Below, piece by piece: positions 36,806 to 46,184 of a DNA stretch of 64,000 nucleotides; within the stretch, counting starts at the first letter, position 1, and every line of letters starts with the position of its first letter. The position numbers were made by a program, and so were the translations under genes. This stretch comes from Erinaceus europaeus. Its lineage: Eukaryota; Chordata; Mammalia; Eulipotyphla; Erinaceidae. The notes under the pieces were generated by a model. The model did not search any database. It was not told the origin of the DNA and worked only from the letters and a program-made list of their open reading frames with translations. The stretch spans positions 48,837,237 through 48,901,236 of the forward strand of contig NC_080185.1 in the NCBI RefSeq assembly GCF_950295315.1, given 5' to 3'.

Positions 36806-37244
36806 TGTTGGTATGCATGAGACCCCTTCTGTTTCATTTGGTTTAAATCCCCCCTGCTTAACACTATTCTATTTACATAACCACTTCATTCTATTTACAT
36901 AAATACTGTTAACAAGTTCCACCCTCCCTCCAGGGCATTTGTGGTTCAGTGATAGGATTCTCGCCTAATCTGCCCCCTCTTTGTCACACTCTGATTTTCA
37001 CCAGTCACTTTTCTCTCCACCCTCTCTATGTCACATCCTGTTTCCACCCTACTTGGCAAGTATATATAAAGACAGCATTGTGAGTTTTACTTTACCTTGA
37101 GTTTAGCTTAGCTTGGTATAGATTGTGCTGCATCCTGCATGAATAAAGAGATACTGCCTACAGCTCAACCATGAGTCCCTGATCATCTGTTACCCGCCCA
37201 TGAAGCCAGCCCAGTGAAAACAACCTAACCCGTCAAAAACAACA
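36806..37244 (+). repeat. 5' LTR of the outer ERV
   Basis: Starts TGTTGGTATGCATG and ends AAAAACAACA. A TATA box lies at about 37061-37070 (tatatataaa) and a polyadenylation signal, aataaa, at 37142-37147, about 75 bp downstream. U3 includes a 32-base stretch (36935-36966) close to the 5' half of tRNA-Gly that the inner element's LTRs lack. Confidence 0.93.
37061..37070 (+). promoter_or_regulatory. LTR TATA box
   Basis: The sequence tatatataaa lies in the outer 5' LTR; the same box is at about 42039-42049 in the 3' LTR. The R region would start about 25-30 bp downstream, before the aataaa at 37142. Inferred from position only. Confidence 0.7.
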
Positions 37245-37246
37245 TA

Positions 37247-37264
37247 TGGCGCCACAACGTGGGA
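37247..37264 (+). other. Primer-binding site, Lys1,2-like (outer ERV)
   Basis: Two bases after the LTR: TGGCGCCACAACGTGGGA. This is close to the tRNA-Lys1,2 primer site TGGCGCCCAACGTGGGGC, with one inserted base and a later substitution. It differs from the inner element's Lys3 site. Confidence 0.75.
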
Positions 37265-37315
37265 CCAGACCTGCGCAAATCCCAGATAAGTGAAGACTTT
37301 GCCTACCTATGCACT

Positions 37316-37824
37316 ATGGTCTTCTCTTCTACTTACGAAGAGGTTTGCCAAAGCCTCTACTGTTTCATTATGAGACAGTTTCTCTGTCTCTGGAACATTT
37401 TACTCTGGGCCACACTTCAGTTCCCTGACCGGGAACTTTGGTTTCTTATGACCGGGATCATAGAGTTTGGGAGATCACGGAGATTTCTCCTTGGACTTTC
37501 TGGATTCCCTCTCCCATGTTTCCTGAGGAAAACGACTACATTTTGCTCCGGGCCACAGTTTGGTTCTTTATGACTATGATCGTTGACCTTGGGATATGCA
37601 TGGGAATTTCCACTGGGACTTTCTGGACTTCTTCTCGAATGTTTCCCATGGAGAAGGACTACTCTAATTTGAAGAACATTCTCAAGTACCCTGGCAGTTC
37701 CCAAGTATGGAGACACGTGGTTAGTTCTACTCTCCTGATTGGATTCTTTCTTCGATGGGAAGACACTTTTAAAAATGGGTGCCTGAAGCAATCCAGCCAG
37801 AACAGTCAGAAGCACCCTAAATGA
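37316..37824 (+). pseudogene. Unrecognised ERV-internal ORF, broken copy (outer ERV)
   Basis: The counterpart of the inner element's ORF at 40243-40812. It starts MVFSSTYEEVCQSLYCF. A one-base loss near 37470 shifts the frame relative to the inner copy, and a stop at 37822-37824 ends it earlier. It contains two imperfect tandem units of 120-145 bp (37407-37549 and 37550-37670). The product is not recognised: Trp- and Phe-rich, with hydrophobic stretches. It occupies the position where gag would begin. Confidence 0.4.
37407..37670 (+). repeat. Two-unit tandem repeat inside the outer ERV
   Basis: Unit 1 begins gggccacacttcag at 37407 and unit 2 begins gggccacagtttgg at 37550. Both continue with 'gactttctgga' and 'atgtttcc'. 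The same pair is present in reverse in the inner element (about 40455-40720). Confidence 0.75.
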
Positions 37825-38648
37825 AATTTCGAGGACCTTTCTGGACTAGGACGCCCTCCGGGGATTCTTAATCCTACATGGTGAGATCTTGATAATCTGG
37901 TTCAAGTTGCGTTTCATAAGAGAATGATTTGAATGACTGAATTTTTGTTTGACATTGACTTAAAAAAAATGCTGGACGCAGCCATGATTTCTAGAGACAT
38001 CCAGAAACAATCCAAAAAATTGTTTTTTCTCTCCTTTGATTTCTCTTTTATGTTTTGACATGAATTTGAAGCCTTTAATCCTGAAAACTGTATGAGTTAT
38101 GGGTGGGGCAGATAGTGCAATGATTATGTTAATTATTCTCATACCTGAAGCTTTTAACCATGGTTCTTCTGTTTACCTTTCCACATTTTATTGAGTTTAA
38201 ACTGTTTAAACAACCTTAAAATCATACTAGAAAGGACTTCCAATTATAATGGAGTTATCAATTATAGTAAACTTCTAATCTGCTACAAGTTTTGTTCAAC
38301 AAGTAAGTGAATTTCAGCTGTCAAGTCTTCACATGGAAAAGAATCTACTCAAATGAAATTCCTGGAAATCCATTTGGACCCCTGTTCTCTGACATCACCC
38401 ACAAGATGGAATGACTACAATACACCCCCGGAAACCAATGATGAGACCTGGCACGACCTGAAAAAACAGATTCACAGACTCCAAAGCTCACTCTCTACAG
38501 AAAAGCAGAATTCTGGTGGCCGACATTCCCCATCGAGACAGACGTGCAGCGTTTCATCCTCTGGCATTTTCTTCTGTGGTCAGCTACTTTGGACTGACAC
38601 CTCCATCGGACTTACTGGTACACGCTGCTGTGTTTCTCAAAGACTAAC

Positions 38649-39118
38649 TGTTGTTTTCGATGGGTTATGTTGTTTTCACCGGGCTGGCTTCACGGGCGGG
38701 TAACAGATGACCAGGGACTCATGTCTGGGTTGTACGCAGTATCTCTTTATTCATGCAGGACGCAGCACAATCTAAGACGAGCTAAGCTAAATTCAAGGTA
38801 CAGTACTCTAAAACTCACAATGCTGTCTTTATATATACTTGCCAAGTAGGGTGGAAACAGGGTGTGACATAGAGAGGGTGGAGAGAAAAGTGACTGGTGA
38901 CAATCAGAGTGTGACAAGGAGAGGATCAGGGTGTAACAAGGAGGTGGGGTGGAGCAAAAACATATCATGAAACAGTGGGGATTGAACCAATGCCCTGGAG
39001 GGAGGTGCTTGTTAACAGCGGTTATATAAATAGAATGAAGTGGTTATGTAAATAGAATAGTGTTAAGCAGGGGGGATTTAAACCAAATGAAACAGAAGGG
39101 GTCTCATTCATACCAACA
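38649..39118 (-). repeat. 3' LTR of the inner ERV
   Basis: Read on the minus strand it starts TGTTGGTATGAATGAG and ends CCCATCGAAAACAACA. It is 470 bp, about 30 bp longer than the outer LTRs because a U3 segment differs (plus strand about 38915-38995). The polyadenylation signal appears as tttatt at 38746-38751 on the plus strand. Confidence 0.93.
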
Positions 39119-39150
39119 ATTCCCCCTTTCTTTTTAACTAATGGCCATTG
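39119..39150 (-). other. Polypurine tract region of the inner ERV
   Basis: On the minus strand a purine run (gttaaaaagaaaggggga) lies directly before the 3' LTR. The outer element has the matching tract at 41766-41784 before its 3' LTR. This is the usual plus-strand primer site of retroviruses. Confidence 0.8.
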
Positions 39151-39305
39151 TAGGGTGAACAGAAACGTATATCATACAGGCGTTTTCAAAAGAACTGGCA
39201 TAAGACATGGAAAACAAAATAGGCGAGCAGCAATAACCAGTGTGATGCCAAGGAGAGCTTTTCTTGCCTCAAAGGGCAAGGCCTAGCAGGCGAAAGGGCA
39301 TTTCT

Positions 39306-39419
39306 TGCCTCTGGGAACGCTTCATGCCTCTGGGGGCATCTCTTGCCTCAAAGGGCGTTTCCTGCCTCTGTGGGCATCTCTTGCCTCTTGGGGCGCTTCA
39401 TGCCTCTGTGGGCATAACC
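39306..39419 (-). repeat. 19-bp minisatellite, six units (inner ERV)
   Basis: Six 19-bp units of the form tgcctctgggggcatctct, with variants at a few positions. The same six units lie at 41484-41597 in the outer element in opposite orientation. Confidence 0.9.
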
Positions 39420-39478
39420 TAATAAGGAGGGGGAGCTTTATGCCTCTGGGACAGAGCCTGCAGGCGAGGGGACATGGT

Positions 39479-39772
39479 CTATAAAGTCTCAAGGCAATTG
39501 GCTGAAGTTAGTCTTTGAGAAACACAGCTGTGTGTAGCAGTAAGTCCGATGGAGGTGTCAGTCCAAAGTAGCTGACAGAAGAAAATGCCAGAGGATGAAA
39601 CGCTGCACGTCTGTCTCGATGAGGAATGTTGGCCACCAGAATTCTTCTTTTCTGTAGAGAGTGAGCTTTCGAGTCTGTGAATCTGTTTCTTCAGGTCGTG
39701 CCAGGTCACATCATTGGTTTCCGGGGGCGATGTCAGAGAACAGGGGTCCAAATGGATTTCCGGGAACTCCAT
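39479..39772 (-). CDS. Unrecognised 97-codon ORF in the inner ERV
   Basis: Starts MEFPEIHLDPCSLTSP, with a middle KKQIHRLESSLSTEKKNSG that looks helical and charged and a Cys- and Ser-rich end. The outer element has a counterpart at 38353-38648 with an extra short insert after TSP. The two agree well at the amino-acid level, but the elements are so similar that this says little about selection. It may be a remnant of a retroviral gene or non-coding. Confidence 0.25.
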   Translation of the reverse strand: MEFPEIHLDPCSLTSPPETNDVTWHDLKKQIHRLESSLSTEKKNSGGQHSSSRQTCSVSSSGIFFCQLLWTDTSIGLTATHSCVSQRLTSANCLETL

Positions 39773-40242
39773 TTGAGTAGATGCTTTTTCATGTGAAGAC
39801 TTTGACAGCTGAAATTCACTTACTTGTCAAACAAAACTTGTAGCAGATTAGAAGTTTACTATAATTGATAACTCCATTATAATTGGAAGTCCTTTCTAGT
39901 ATGATTTTAAGGTTGTTTAAACAGTTTAAACTCAATAAAATGTGGAAAGGTAAACAGAAGAACCACAGTTAAAAGCCTCAGGCATGGGAATAATTAACAT
40001 AATCATTGCACTATCTGTCCCACCCATAACTCATACAGTTTTCAGGATTAAAAGTTTCAGATTCATGTCAAGACGTAAAAGAGAAATCAAAGGAGGGAAA
40101 AAACAACTTTTTGGATTGTTTCTGGATGTCTCTAGAAATCATGGCTGCGTCCAGCATTTTTTTTTAAGTCAATGTCAAACAAACATTTAGTCATTCAAAT
40201 CATTTTCTTATGAAATGCAACTTGAACCAGATTATCAAGATC

Positions 40243-40812
40243 TCACCATGTAGGATTAAGAATCCCCGGAGGGCGACCTAGTCCAAAAAGGTCCTCGAAA
40301 TTCCATTTAGGGTGTTTCTGACTGTTCCTGCTGGATTGCTTCAGGCACCCATTTTTAAAAGCGTCTTCCCATCGAAGAAAGAATCCAATCAGGAGAGTAG
40401 AACTAACCACGTGTCTCCATACTTGGGAACTGCCAGGGTACTTGAGAATGTTCTTCAAATTAGAGTAGTCCTTCTCCATGGGAAACATTCGAGAAGAAGT
40501 CCAGAAAGTCCCAGGGGAAATCCCCATGCATGTCCCAAGGTCTACGATCACGGTCATAAAGAATGAAATTATGGCCTGGAGCGAAATGTAGTCTTTTTCA
40601 TCGGGAAACATGAGAGAGGGAATCCAGAAAGTCCAAGGAGAAATCTCCGTGCATCTCCCAAGCTCTATGATCCCAGTCATAAGAAACCAAAGTTCCCAGT
40701 GAGGGAACCAAAGTGTGCCCCAGAGTAAAATGTTCCAGAGACAGAGAAACTGTCTCATAATGAAACAGTAGAGGCTTTGGCAAACCTCTTCGTAAGTAGA
40801 AAGGCAACCCAT
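40243..40812 (-). CDS. Unrecognised 189-codon ORF in the inner ERV
   Basis: The largest open frame of either ERV copy, beginning MGCLSTYEEVCQSLYCF about 110 bp after the 5' LTR, where gag normally starts. It contains two diverged repeats of about 38 residues: LWFLMTGIIELGRCTEIS... and ISFFMTVIVDLGTCMGIS..., each ending in a 'MFP-EKDY' motif. It is rich in Trp, Phe and Ile with possible membrane-like stretches and has no Gag hallmark (no zinc knuckle). The product is not recognised and it may be non-coding. Confidence 0.35.
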   Translation of the reverse strand: MGCLSTYEEVCQSLYCFIMRQFLCLWNILLWGTLWFPHWELWFLMTGIIELGRCTEISPWTFWIPSLMFPDEKDYISLQAIISFFMTVIVDLGTCMGISPGTFWTSSRMFPMEKDYSNLKNILKYPGSSQVWRHVVSSTLLIGFFLRWEDAFKNGCLKQSSRNSQKHPKWNFEDLFGLGRPPGILNPTW

Positions 40813-40900
40813 GGTGGATGGGTAGCCAAGTTTACTTATCTGGACGATGGGGGGTTAGGATCCCACATTGATGCCGGTCCATGTTTCAGGGCTTATTTCA

Positions 40901-40918
40901 GTCCCTGTTCGGGCGCCA
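40901..40918 (-). other. Primer-binding site, Lys3-type (inner ERV)
   Basis: On the minus strand TGGCGCCCGAACAGGGAC, an exact match over 18 bases to the tRNA-Lys3 primer site known from lentiviruses and mouse mammary tumour virus. It is 2 bases from the 5' LTR. The decayed LTR at 45252-45606 carries a similar site. Confidence 0.92.
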
Positions 40919-40920
40919 TA

Positions 40921-41390
40921 TGTTGTTTTCGATGGGTTATGTTGTTTTCACCAGGCTGGCTTCACGGGCGGGTAACAGATGACCAGGGACTCATGTCTGG
41001 GTTGTACGCAGTATCTCTTTATTCATGCAGGACGCAGCACAATCTAAGACGAGCTAAGCTAAATTCAAGGTACAGTACTCTAAAACTCACAATGCTGTCT
41101 TTATATATACTTGCCAAGTAGGGTGGAAACAGGGTGTGACATAGAGAGGGTGGAGAGAAAAGTGACTGGTGACAATCAGAGTGTGACAAGGAGAGGATCA
41201 GGGTGTGACAAGGAGGTGGGGTGGAGCAAAAACATATCATGAAACAGTGGGGATTGAACCAATGCCCTGGAGGGAGGTGCTTGTTAACAGTGGTTATATA
41301 AATAGAATGAAGTGGTTATGTAAATAGAATAGTGTTAAGCAGGGGGGATTTAAACCAAATGAAACAGAAGGGGTCTCATGCATACCAACA
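40921..41390 (-). repeat. 5' LTR of the inner ERV
   Basis: It differs from the 38649-39118 LTR at about four places (for example 'ttcaccaggctgg' versus 'ttcaccgggctgg'). The polyadenylation signal lies at about 41018-41023 on the minus strand and the TATA box near 41100-41109. Confidence 0.93.
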
Positions 41391-41483
41391 ACTAACTTCA
41401 GCCAATTGCCTTGAGACTTTATAGACCATGTCCCCTCACCTGCAGGCTCTGCCCCAGAGACAGAAAGCTCTCCCTCCTTATTA

Positions 41484-41597
41484 GGTTATGCCCACAGAGG
41501 CATGAAGCGCCCCAAGAGGCAAGAGATGCCCACAGAGGCAGGAAACGCCCTTTGAGGCAAGAGATGCCCCCAGAGGCATGAAGTATTCCCAGAGGCA
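41484..41597 (+). repeat. 19-bp minisatellite, six units (outer ERV)
   Basis: Six 19-bp units, the inverted counterpart of 39306-39419. Period and unit number are the same in both elements, so it was part of their common ancestor. Confidence 0.9.
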
Positions 41598-41765
41598 AGA
41601 AATGCCCTTTCACCTGCTAGGCCTTGCCCTCTGAGGCAAGAAAAGCTCCCCTTGGCATCACACTGGTTATTGCTGCTCGCCTATTTTGTTTTCCATGTCT
41701 TATGCCAGCTCTTTTGAAAACGCCTGTACGATATACGTTTCTGTTCACCCCACAATGGCCATTAG

Positions 41766-41784
41766 TTAAAAAGAAAGGGGGAAT
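41766..41784 (+). other. Polypurine tract of the outer ERV
   Basis: Purine run ttaaaaagaaagggggaat directly before the 3' LTR start at 41785. Confidence 0.8.
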
Positions 41785-42223
41785 TGTTGGTATGCATGAG
41801 ACCCCTTCTGTTTCATTTGGTTTAAATCCCCCCTGCTTAACACTATTCTATTTACATAACCACTTCATTCTATTTACATAAACACTGTTAACAAGTTCCA
41901 CCCTCCCTCTAGGACATTTGTGGTTCAGTGATAGGATTCTCGCCTAATCTGCCCCCTCTTTGTCACACTCTGATTTTCACCAGTCACTTTTCTCTCCACC
42001 CTCTCTATGTCACATCCTGTTTCCACCCTACTTGGCAAGTATATATAAAGACAGCATTGTGAGTTTTACTTTACCTTGAGTTTAGCTTAGCTTGGTATAG
42101 ATTGTGCTGCATCCTGCATGAATAAAGAGATACTGCCTACAGCTCAACCATGAGTCCCTGGTCATCTTTTACCCGCCCTTGAAGCCAGCCCAGTGAAAAC
42201 AACCTAACCCGTCGAAAACAACA
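41785..42223 (+). repeat. 3' LTR of the outer ERV
   Basis: It matches 36806-37244 except for about seven substitutions. The polyadenylation signal is at 42121-42126. The tRNA-Gly-like stretch lies at 41914-41945. Confidence 0.93.
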
Positions 42224-42229
42224 AATATT

Positions 42230-43490
42230 GTTGATTGTAGACCCCATCGATTTGATGCGATCTGGGTCCCATATTCAGCTTAGGAGCCTATGTGACCTCT
42301 ACATTCCTATAGATGTGAGCTCACATTATGTGGTCATAAATAGGAATGTTCCAAGCTACCCCAATATCAGAATCCATCTTCTTCAGGTGTAGCATAGAGT
42401 ATATTGTCCAGCCTCCCTTCAGAGGATGGAACATTCTCTACCATTGTTGATCCAAGTTGAGGGCAAGGTCCTATGTGGGCCCACAAAGGGGTCTATTGTG
42501 TCGTTTCTGATAGAAATGACTGGTAACAATGGAGAGAGGGATTTATTCAGGTTCTAGGCCCATCATTTCTTTTTGGGAATCTCAGGACTCCCCGATTAGG
42601 ACCCCAGCTGATGGGGTTGCCTGATAGTGACTAAAGAGTCATCCTTAAAGTATGCCAGTCTCTTGCCATTATTCAGCTTTTACAGTCCTTGATTTGATGA
42701 GTTTAGCTTTGGAGTGAGTGAGAAATCTGTAATAGGAAGTAGGTGAGGAGGGTATCTAAATCTAAATAGACATTATTTCATTATGAACTTTATACTGACT
42801 CACTACAGACTACTATGTGTTTTATTTATTTTCAGGTATATATTTTGCACTAATTTATGGATACATGTGAACATATGCTCTTAGGGGTCTATATCTAGGT
42901 TTTGGGATTTTGTTAGGAAGTGAACCTCCTGGAATGGAATTAGAGAATACTATGAAAGGGCAGATCTCAGCCAAGTAATGAGGGTGAAGGCTTGGCATTC
43001 CATGCCTGACGTCTCCGTGCACAGTCTGAAGTGAATCATGCTGAGATGGTACTCTTTGCATTGATTAGTTTGGGATTGGCGGATACAATATCATTTGGTA
43101 TGACTTTAGAGAAGCATGTAGGAGAGTGAGCCCCATCCTAGAGGTTCCAGGACTGGGGTAAATATAGGCACTATAGAGGAAGCCGGAGATCCCTACTGCC
43201 TTAGAGCTTAAGAAGAAAATAGTTATTGCTATAATCACATTATTTCTGTTCTCCCTGCTCTAAGCTTTAGGAGAGTCAACATATCAAAGACTCAGCCTAT
43301 GTATTAAAAAGACTCAGTCTGTGATTTAAAAAGTTTGAGACATTCAATAAAATTTCCCTTCTCATATTACTTAAATCATGATTTATATGACTACAAATTG
43401 ATAGGAGTGTACATAAACACCATTCCCACCACCAAAAGACTGTGTCCCATCCCATCCCCTCTTCTCGCCCCCTGCTGTGTGAAGCTCAAC
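42230..43490 (-). mobile_element. L1 copy J, right part of a minus-strand 3' UTR
   Basis: Continues the 3' UTR interrupted at 36805, from 'gttgattgtagaccccatc' to the 'caccattcccaccaccaaaagactg' block and G-rich (here C-rich) tract near 43440-43490. No ORF2 follows, so the copy is truncated just after its 3' UTR. Confidence 0.87.
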
Positions 43491-43544
43491 ATCCCTGATA
43501 ATCTTTAGAAGAAACAATATATACAATTGTCCAAGATATATACT

Positions 43545-43546
<2 letters not shown>

Positions 43547-43580
<34 letters not shown>
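43547..43580. repeat. (TA)n microsatellite
   Basis: About 17 TA units. Confidence 0.97.
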
Positions 43581-43582
<2 letters not shown>

Positions 43583-43629
43583 CAATTATTTTCCTTATGA
43601 TAACATTTATTAGAATCACTTAACAAGTA

Positions 43630-44430
43630 AATGCAGTAAAACTTAAGGTCAATTTAGACCCCATTATCCTAATATTGATTCAGATACAATAAATAACACT
43701 CACTGCTTTAACAACTGGAAGGAATTCTAAGCTGGTCAGATAAAGAATGGATTACAAAAGCTAGATAAGGCAAGAGACTGGCTTACTTTGATAATGGTCT
43801 TTTTAGCCACTACCGCCTCATAATCTAGGGTCTTAGGGAATTTTTGGGTTCCCACATAAACATTATAGGCCTAGACCTCTAATGGATCCCTTTCCTCCAT
43901 CACCAGTCACTTCCTTCAGGAACATCAATATAAGTCCTCTTTTCAGCCTCCATAGGACCTTGCCCTCACTATAAAGCAAAAGTGATAGGGATTGCCACAT
44001 TCATAAGGGAGGTTGAGTCATCCTACCTTGTCATTCAAGAAAGATTGACTTGAAATGATTGCAGCCTAGAATATTCCTAGATGTGACCATGGACTGTGAG
44101 CTTACAATGACTGGGACTTAGACGTTACAACAGGATCCTGTGCTAAATGTGAATAGACATGGCTTCAGAGTCAGCTTGATGTGAATAACCTGTTTTTGTA
44201 TTTTTATACTTCCTTCAAATTTTGGAACTACTCAACAACAATGATATCAATAACAACAATAATAACTACAACAATAAAATAAAGGCAACAAAGGGAAATA
44301 AATAAATATTTAAAAGGTCCCTATTCTCATCTGCTGTATTCCTACTTTCTGGTTCATATTTATAACTCATTTTGTCCTGCTTTATAATTTAATGTCTTTC
44401 AGCTACAATGGTGCAATGCTGTCATGTGAC
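43630..44430 (+). mobile_element. L1 copy K, old 3' UTR fragment
   Basis: Diverged L1 3' UTR with recognisable blocks: 'aagctagataaggcaagagactggcttac', 'taggcctagacctctaatggatccc', 'cataggaccttgccctcac'. It includes a SINE tail at 44225-44320 ('caacaataaaataaaggcaac'). Confidence 0.75.
44225..44320 (+). repeat. SINE tail fragment
   Basis: Only the CAA/A-rich tail of the main SINE type is present; the tRNA-like head is missing. Confidence 0.6.
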
Positions 44431-44815
44431 CTCTGTTTTGTTGCATGCTGCTGCAACATCTTGTTGAGGAAATTCTCAGTGTTCTAAGTGCCATAGAGTC
44501 CATCACTATTTGCTCCTGACCTTCTCCCAGGCTAGATTAGAAAGTGAGAAAATGTCTCAATTCAAAAAGACAAATAATTACATACTTGTGTGAAGGATCC
44601 AAATTCATGAGGAGATTGATAAAATTTGTTGTACAAATATGTTCTAATAGATGTGTTTATCATTCCATCCCAGACTATGCCCTGAATGGCTCCAAGTTTT
44701 CTTGCCTCCAAGTGTTTTCATTTCCCTTTCTTCTTTTGACCCCATGGAACTGGCCTCCACATTTACTCTTATTTTCATTCCCACACCCAGGGGGTTGAGT
44801 TCAAATACGTCTTTG
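44431..44815. other. No gene seen
   Basis: No repeat or gene recognised. Short spurious ORFs on both strands only. Confidence 0.45.
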
Positions 44816-45251
44816 ATATATGAAGGTCTTGCAAAGTTTCATCAACATTTTCTTCTATAAACTTTAGAGTTTCTGATCTAATATCTAGTTCTTTAATCCA
44901 TTTTGATTTGACCTTGGTGTATGGTGTTAGGTGCTGGTGTACTTTCACTTTTCTACATGAGGCTGTCCAATTGTCCCAGCACCATCTGTTGAAGAGACCT
45001 TCCTTACCCCAATTGAATGGTTTTCACCCCTTTGTCATATAATTGGTGGTTTTACGTGTGCGAGCTCATTTCTTGACATTGGATTTTACTCCACTAACCT
45101 ATTTGTCCATTTTTATCCCAGTACCATTCTGTTTTCATTACTACTGTTTTTTAGTATGAATTGAATTTAAGATTGTGATGCCAACATATATATTATTTTT
45201 CTTTTTAATCAGAGGTGCTTTTTTCAATTTTGGCATTTTGAGTTTCTGCCA

Positions 45252-45606
45252 GTCCCTGTTCAGGATGCCATTTGCCTATCTAGCTTCGTGGGTGGGAGAC
45301 AGACGACCAGGGAGTCATGGCTGAGCTGGGAAGCAGTATCTCATTTATTAATCAGATACATCACCTTTTATGCATCTCTTCACCGGAAGTGACAAGGGAA
45401 AGGAAATGACTAAGAGAGGGGGCGGAGCAAAAAAAAAAAAGAGCTCAAAAAGAACATAGAAAGCTTCCATCTAGCCAATGGGGATTAAACCAATACCCTG
45501 CAAGCAGGGTGGGACCCAGGTAAAATAGTGATTTTGTAAATAGACCATAGCGTCAAGCAATGTAACAGAAGGGGTCTTAGAAGCAGAATTTAGAAGCATA
45601 CCAACA
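45252..45606 (-). mobile_element. Decayed LTR with adjoining primer site
   Basis: Minus-strand LTR of about 336 bp (45271-45606) related to the inner ERV's LTRs ('gaccagggagtcatg', 'gaagcataccaaca' at the end). Next to it, at 45252-45270, is a decayed Lys3-type primer site (plus strand gtccctgttcaggatgcca). The rest of the element is gone. It sits inside the old L1 ORF2. Confidence 0.75.
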
Positions 45607-45894
45607 AGGTTCCACACAAGTTTTTGGACAAGTTGTACAATATGCATTAAAAATGACATTGGGAATTTGATAGGGGTTGCATTGAAATTATAGTTTGCTT
45701 TGGGTAGAATAGCCATTTTAATACTGTTTATTATTTTAGTTCAGGAACAAGGAATGTTATTTCACTTCTATGTGTCCTCTATTTTTTAACAATGTCTTAA
45801 AGTTTTAATTGTAAAGGTACTTCACTTCCTTTGTGAGATTCACTTCATAAAAAGGTATTTTTATGTTTTTTTTTTTCTTTTTAGAAATAAATTC

Positions 45895-46150
45895 GGGAGT
45901 CGGGCTATAGTACAGCGGGCTAAGCGCAGGTGGCGCAAAGCACAAAGACCGGCATAAGGATCCCGGTTCCAACCCCGGCTCTCCACCTGCAGGGGAGTCG
46001 CTTCACAGGCGGTGAAGCTGCTCTGCAGGTGTCTATCTTTCTCTCCTCCTCTCTGTCTTCCCCTCCCTCTCTCCATTTCTCTCTGTCCTATCCAACAACA
46101 ACAATAATAACTACAACAATAAAACAAGGGCAACAAAAGGGGAAAAAAAT
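45895..46150 (+). repeat. tRNA-like SINE, main type
   Basis: A nearly complete copy with 'gggctaagcgcaggtggcgc', B box ggttccaacccc at about 45964, 'ctccacctgcaggggagtcgcttcac', a CT-rich half and a CAA tail. It is one of the best-preserved copies. Confidence 0.92.
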
Positions 46151-46184
46151 TTAAAAAAAGAAATTATTTTTAAAAAATATCTTT

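Larger units (their letters stand above)
38649..41390 (-). mobile_element. Inner non-autonomous class II ERV, complete, reverse
   Basis: A complete 2742-bp element inserted into the outer ERV with a perfect duplication actaac (38643-38648 and 41391-41396). LTRs of 470 bp at 40921-41390 (5') and 38649-39118 (3') differ at about 4 sites (about 0.9%). That is less than the outer pair, as expected for the later insertion. The internal part, 39119-40920, is collinear with the outer element's. No recognisable gag-pol-env. Confidence 0.92.
36806..42223 (+). mobile_element. Outer non-autonomous class II ERV, with a second ERV nested inside
   Basis: Flanked by the duplication aatatt (36800-36805 and 42224-42229). 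It has a 5' LTR at 36806-37244 and a 3' LTR at 41785-42223, each 439 bp, differing at about 7 sites (about 1.6%). The internal sequence is only about 1.8 kb (37245-38648 plus 41391-41784) and shows no gag, protease, polymerase or envelope domain I recognise. It is therefore non-autonomous and relied on another element's proteins. The inner element at 38649-41390 interrupts it. Confidence 0.9.

Noticed and set aside
36935..36966. Functional tRNA-Gly gene
   Set aside because: Only the 5' half is similar; no anticodon arm completion, B box or 3' half follows.
39306..39419. CRISPR-like regular repeats
   Set aside because: The 19-bp units are contiguous with no spacers and lie inside a mammalian ERV; this is a minisatellite.
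37316..40812. Retroviral gag, pol or env genes in the nested ERVs
   Set aside because: No zinc knuckle, protease, reverse transcriptase, integrase or envelope motif was seen; interiors are only about 1.8 kb.
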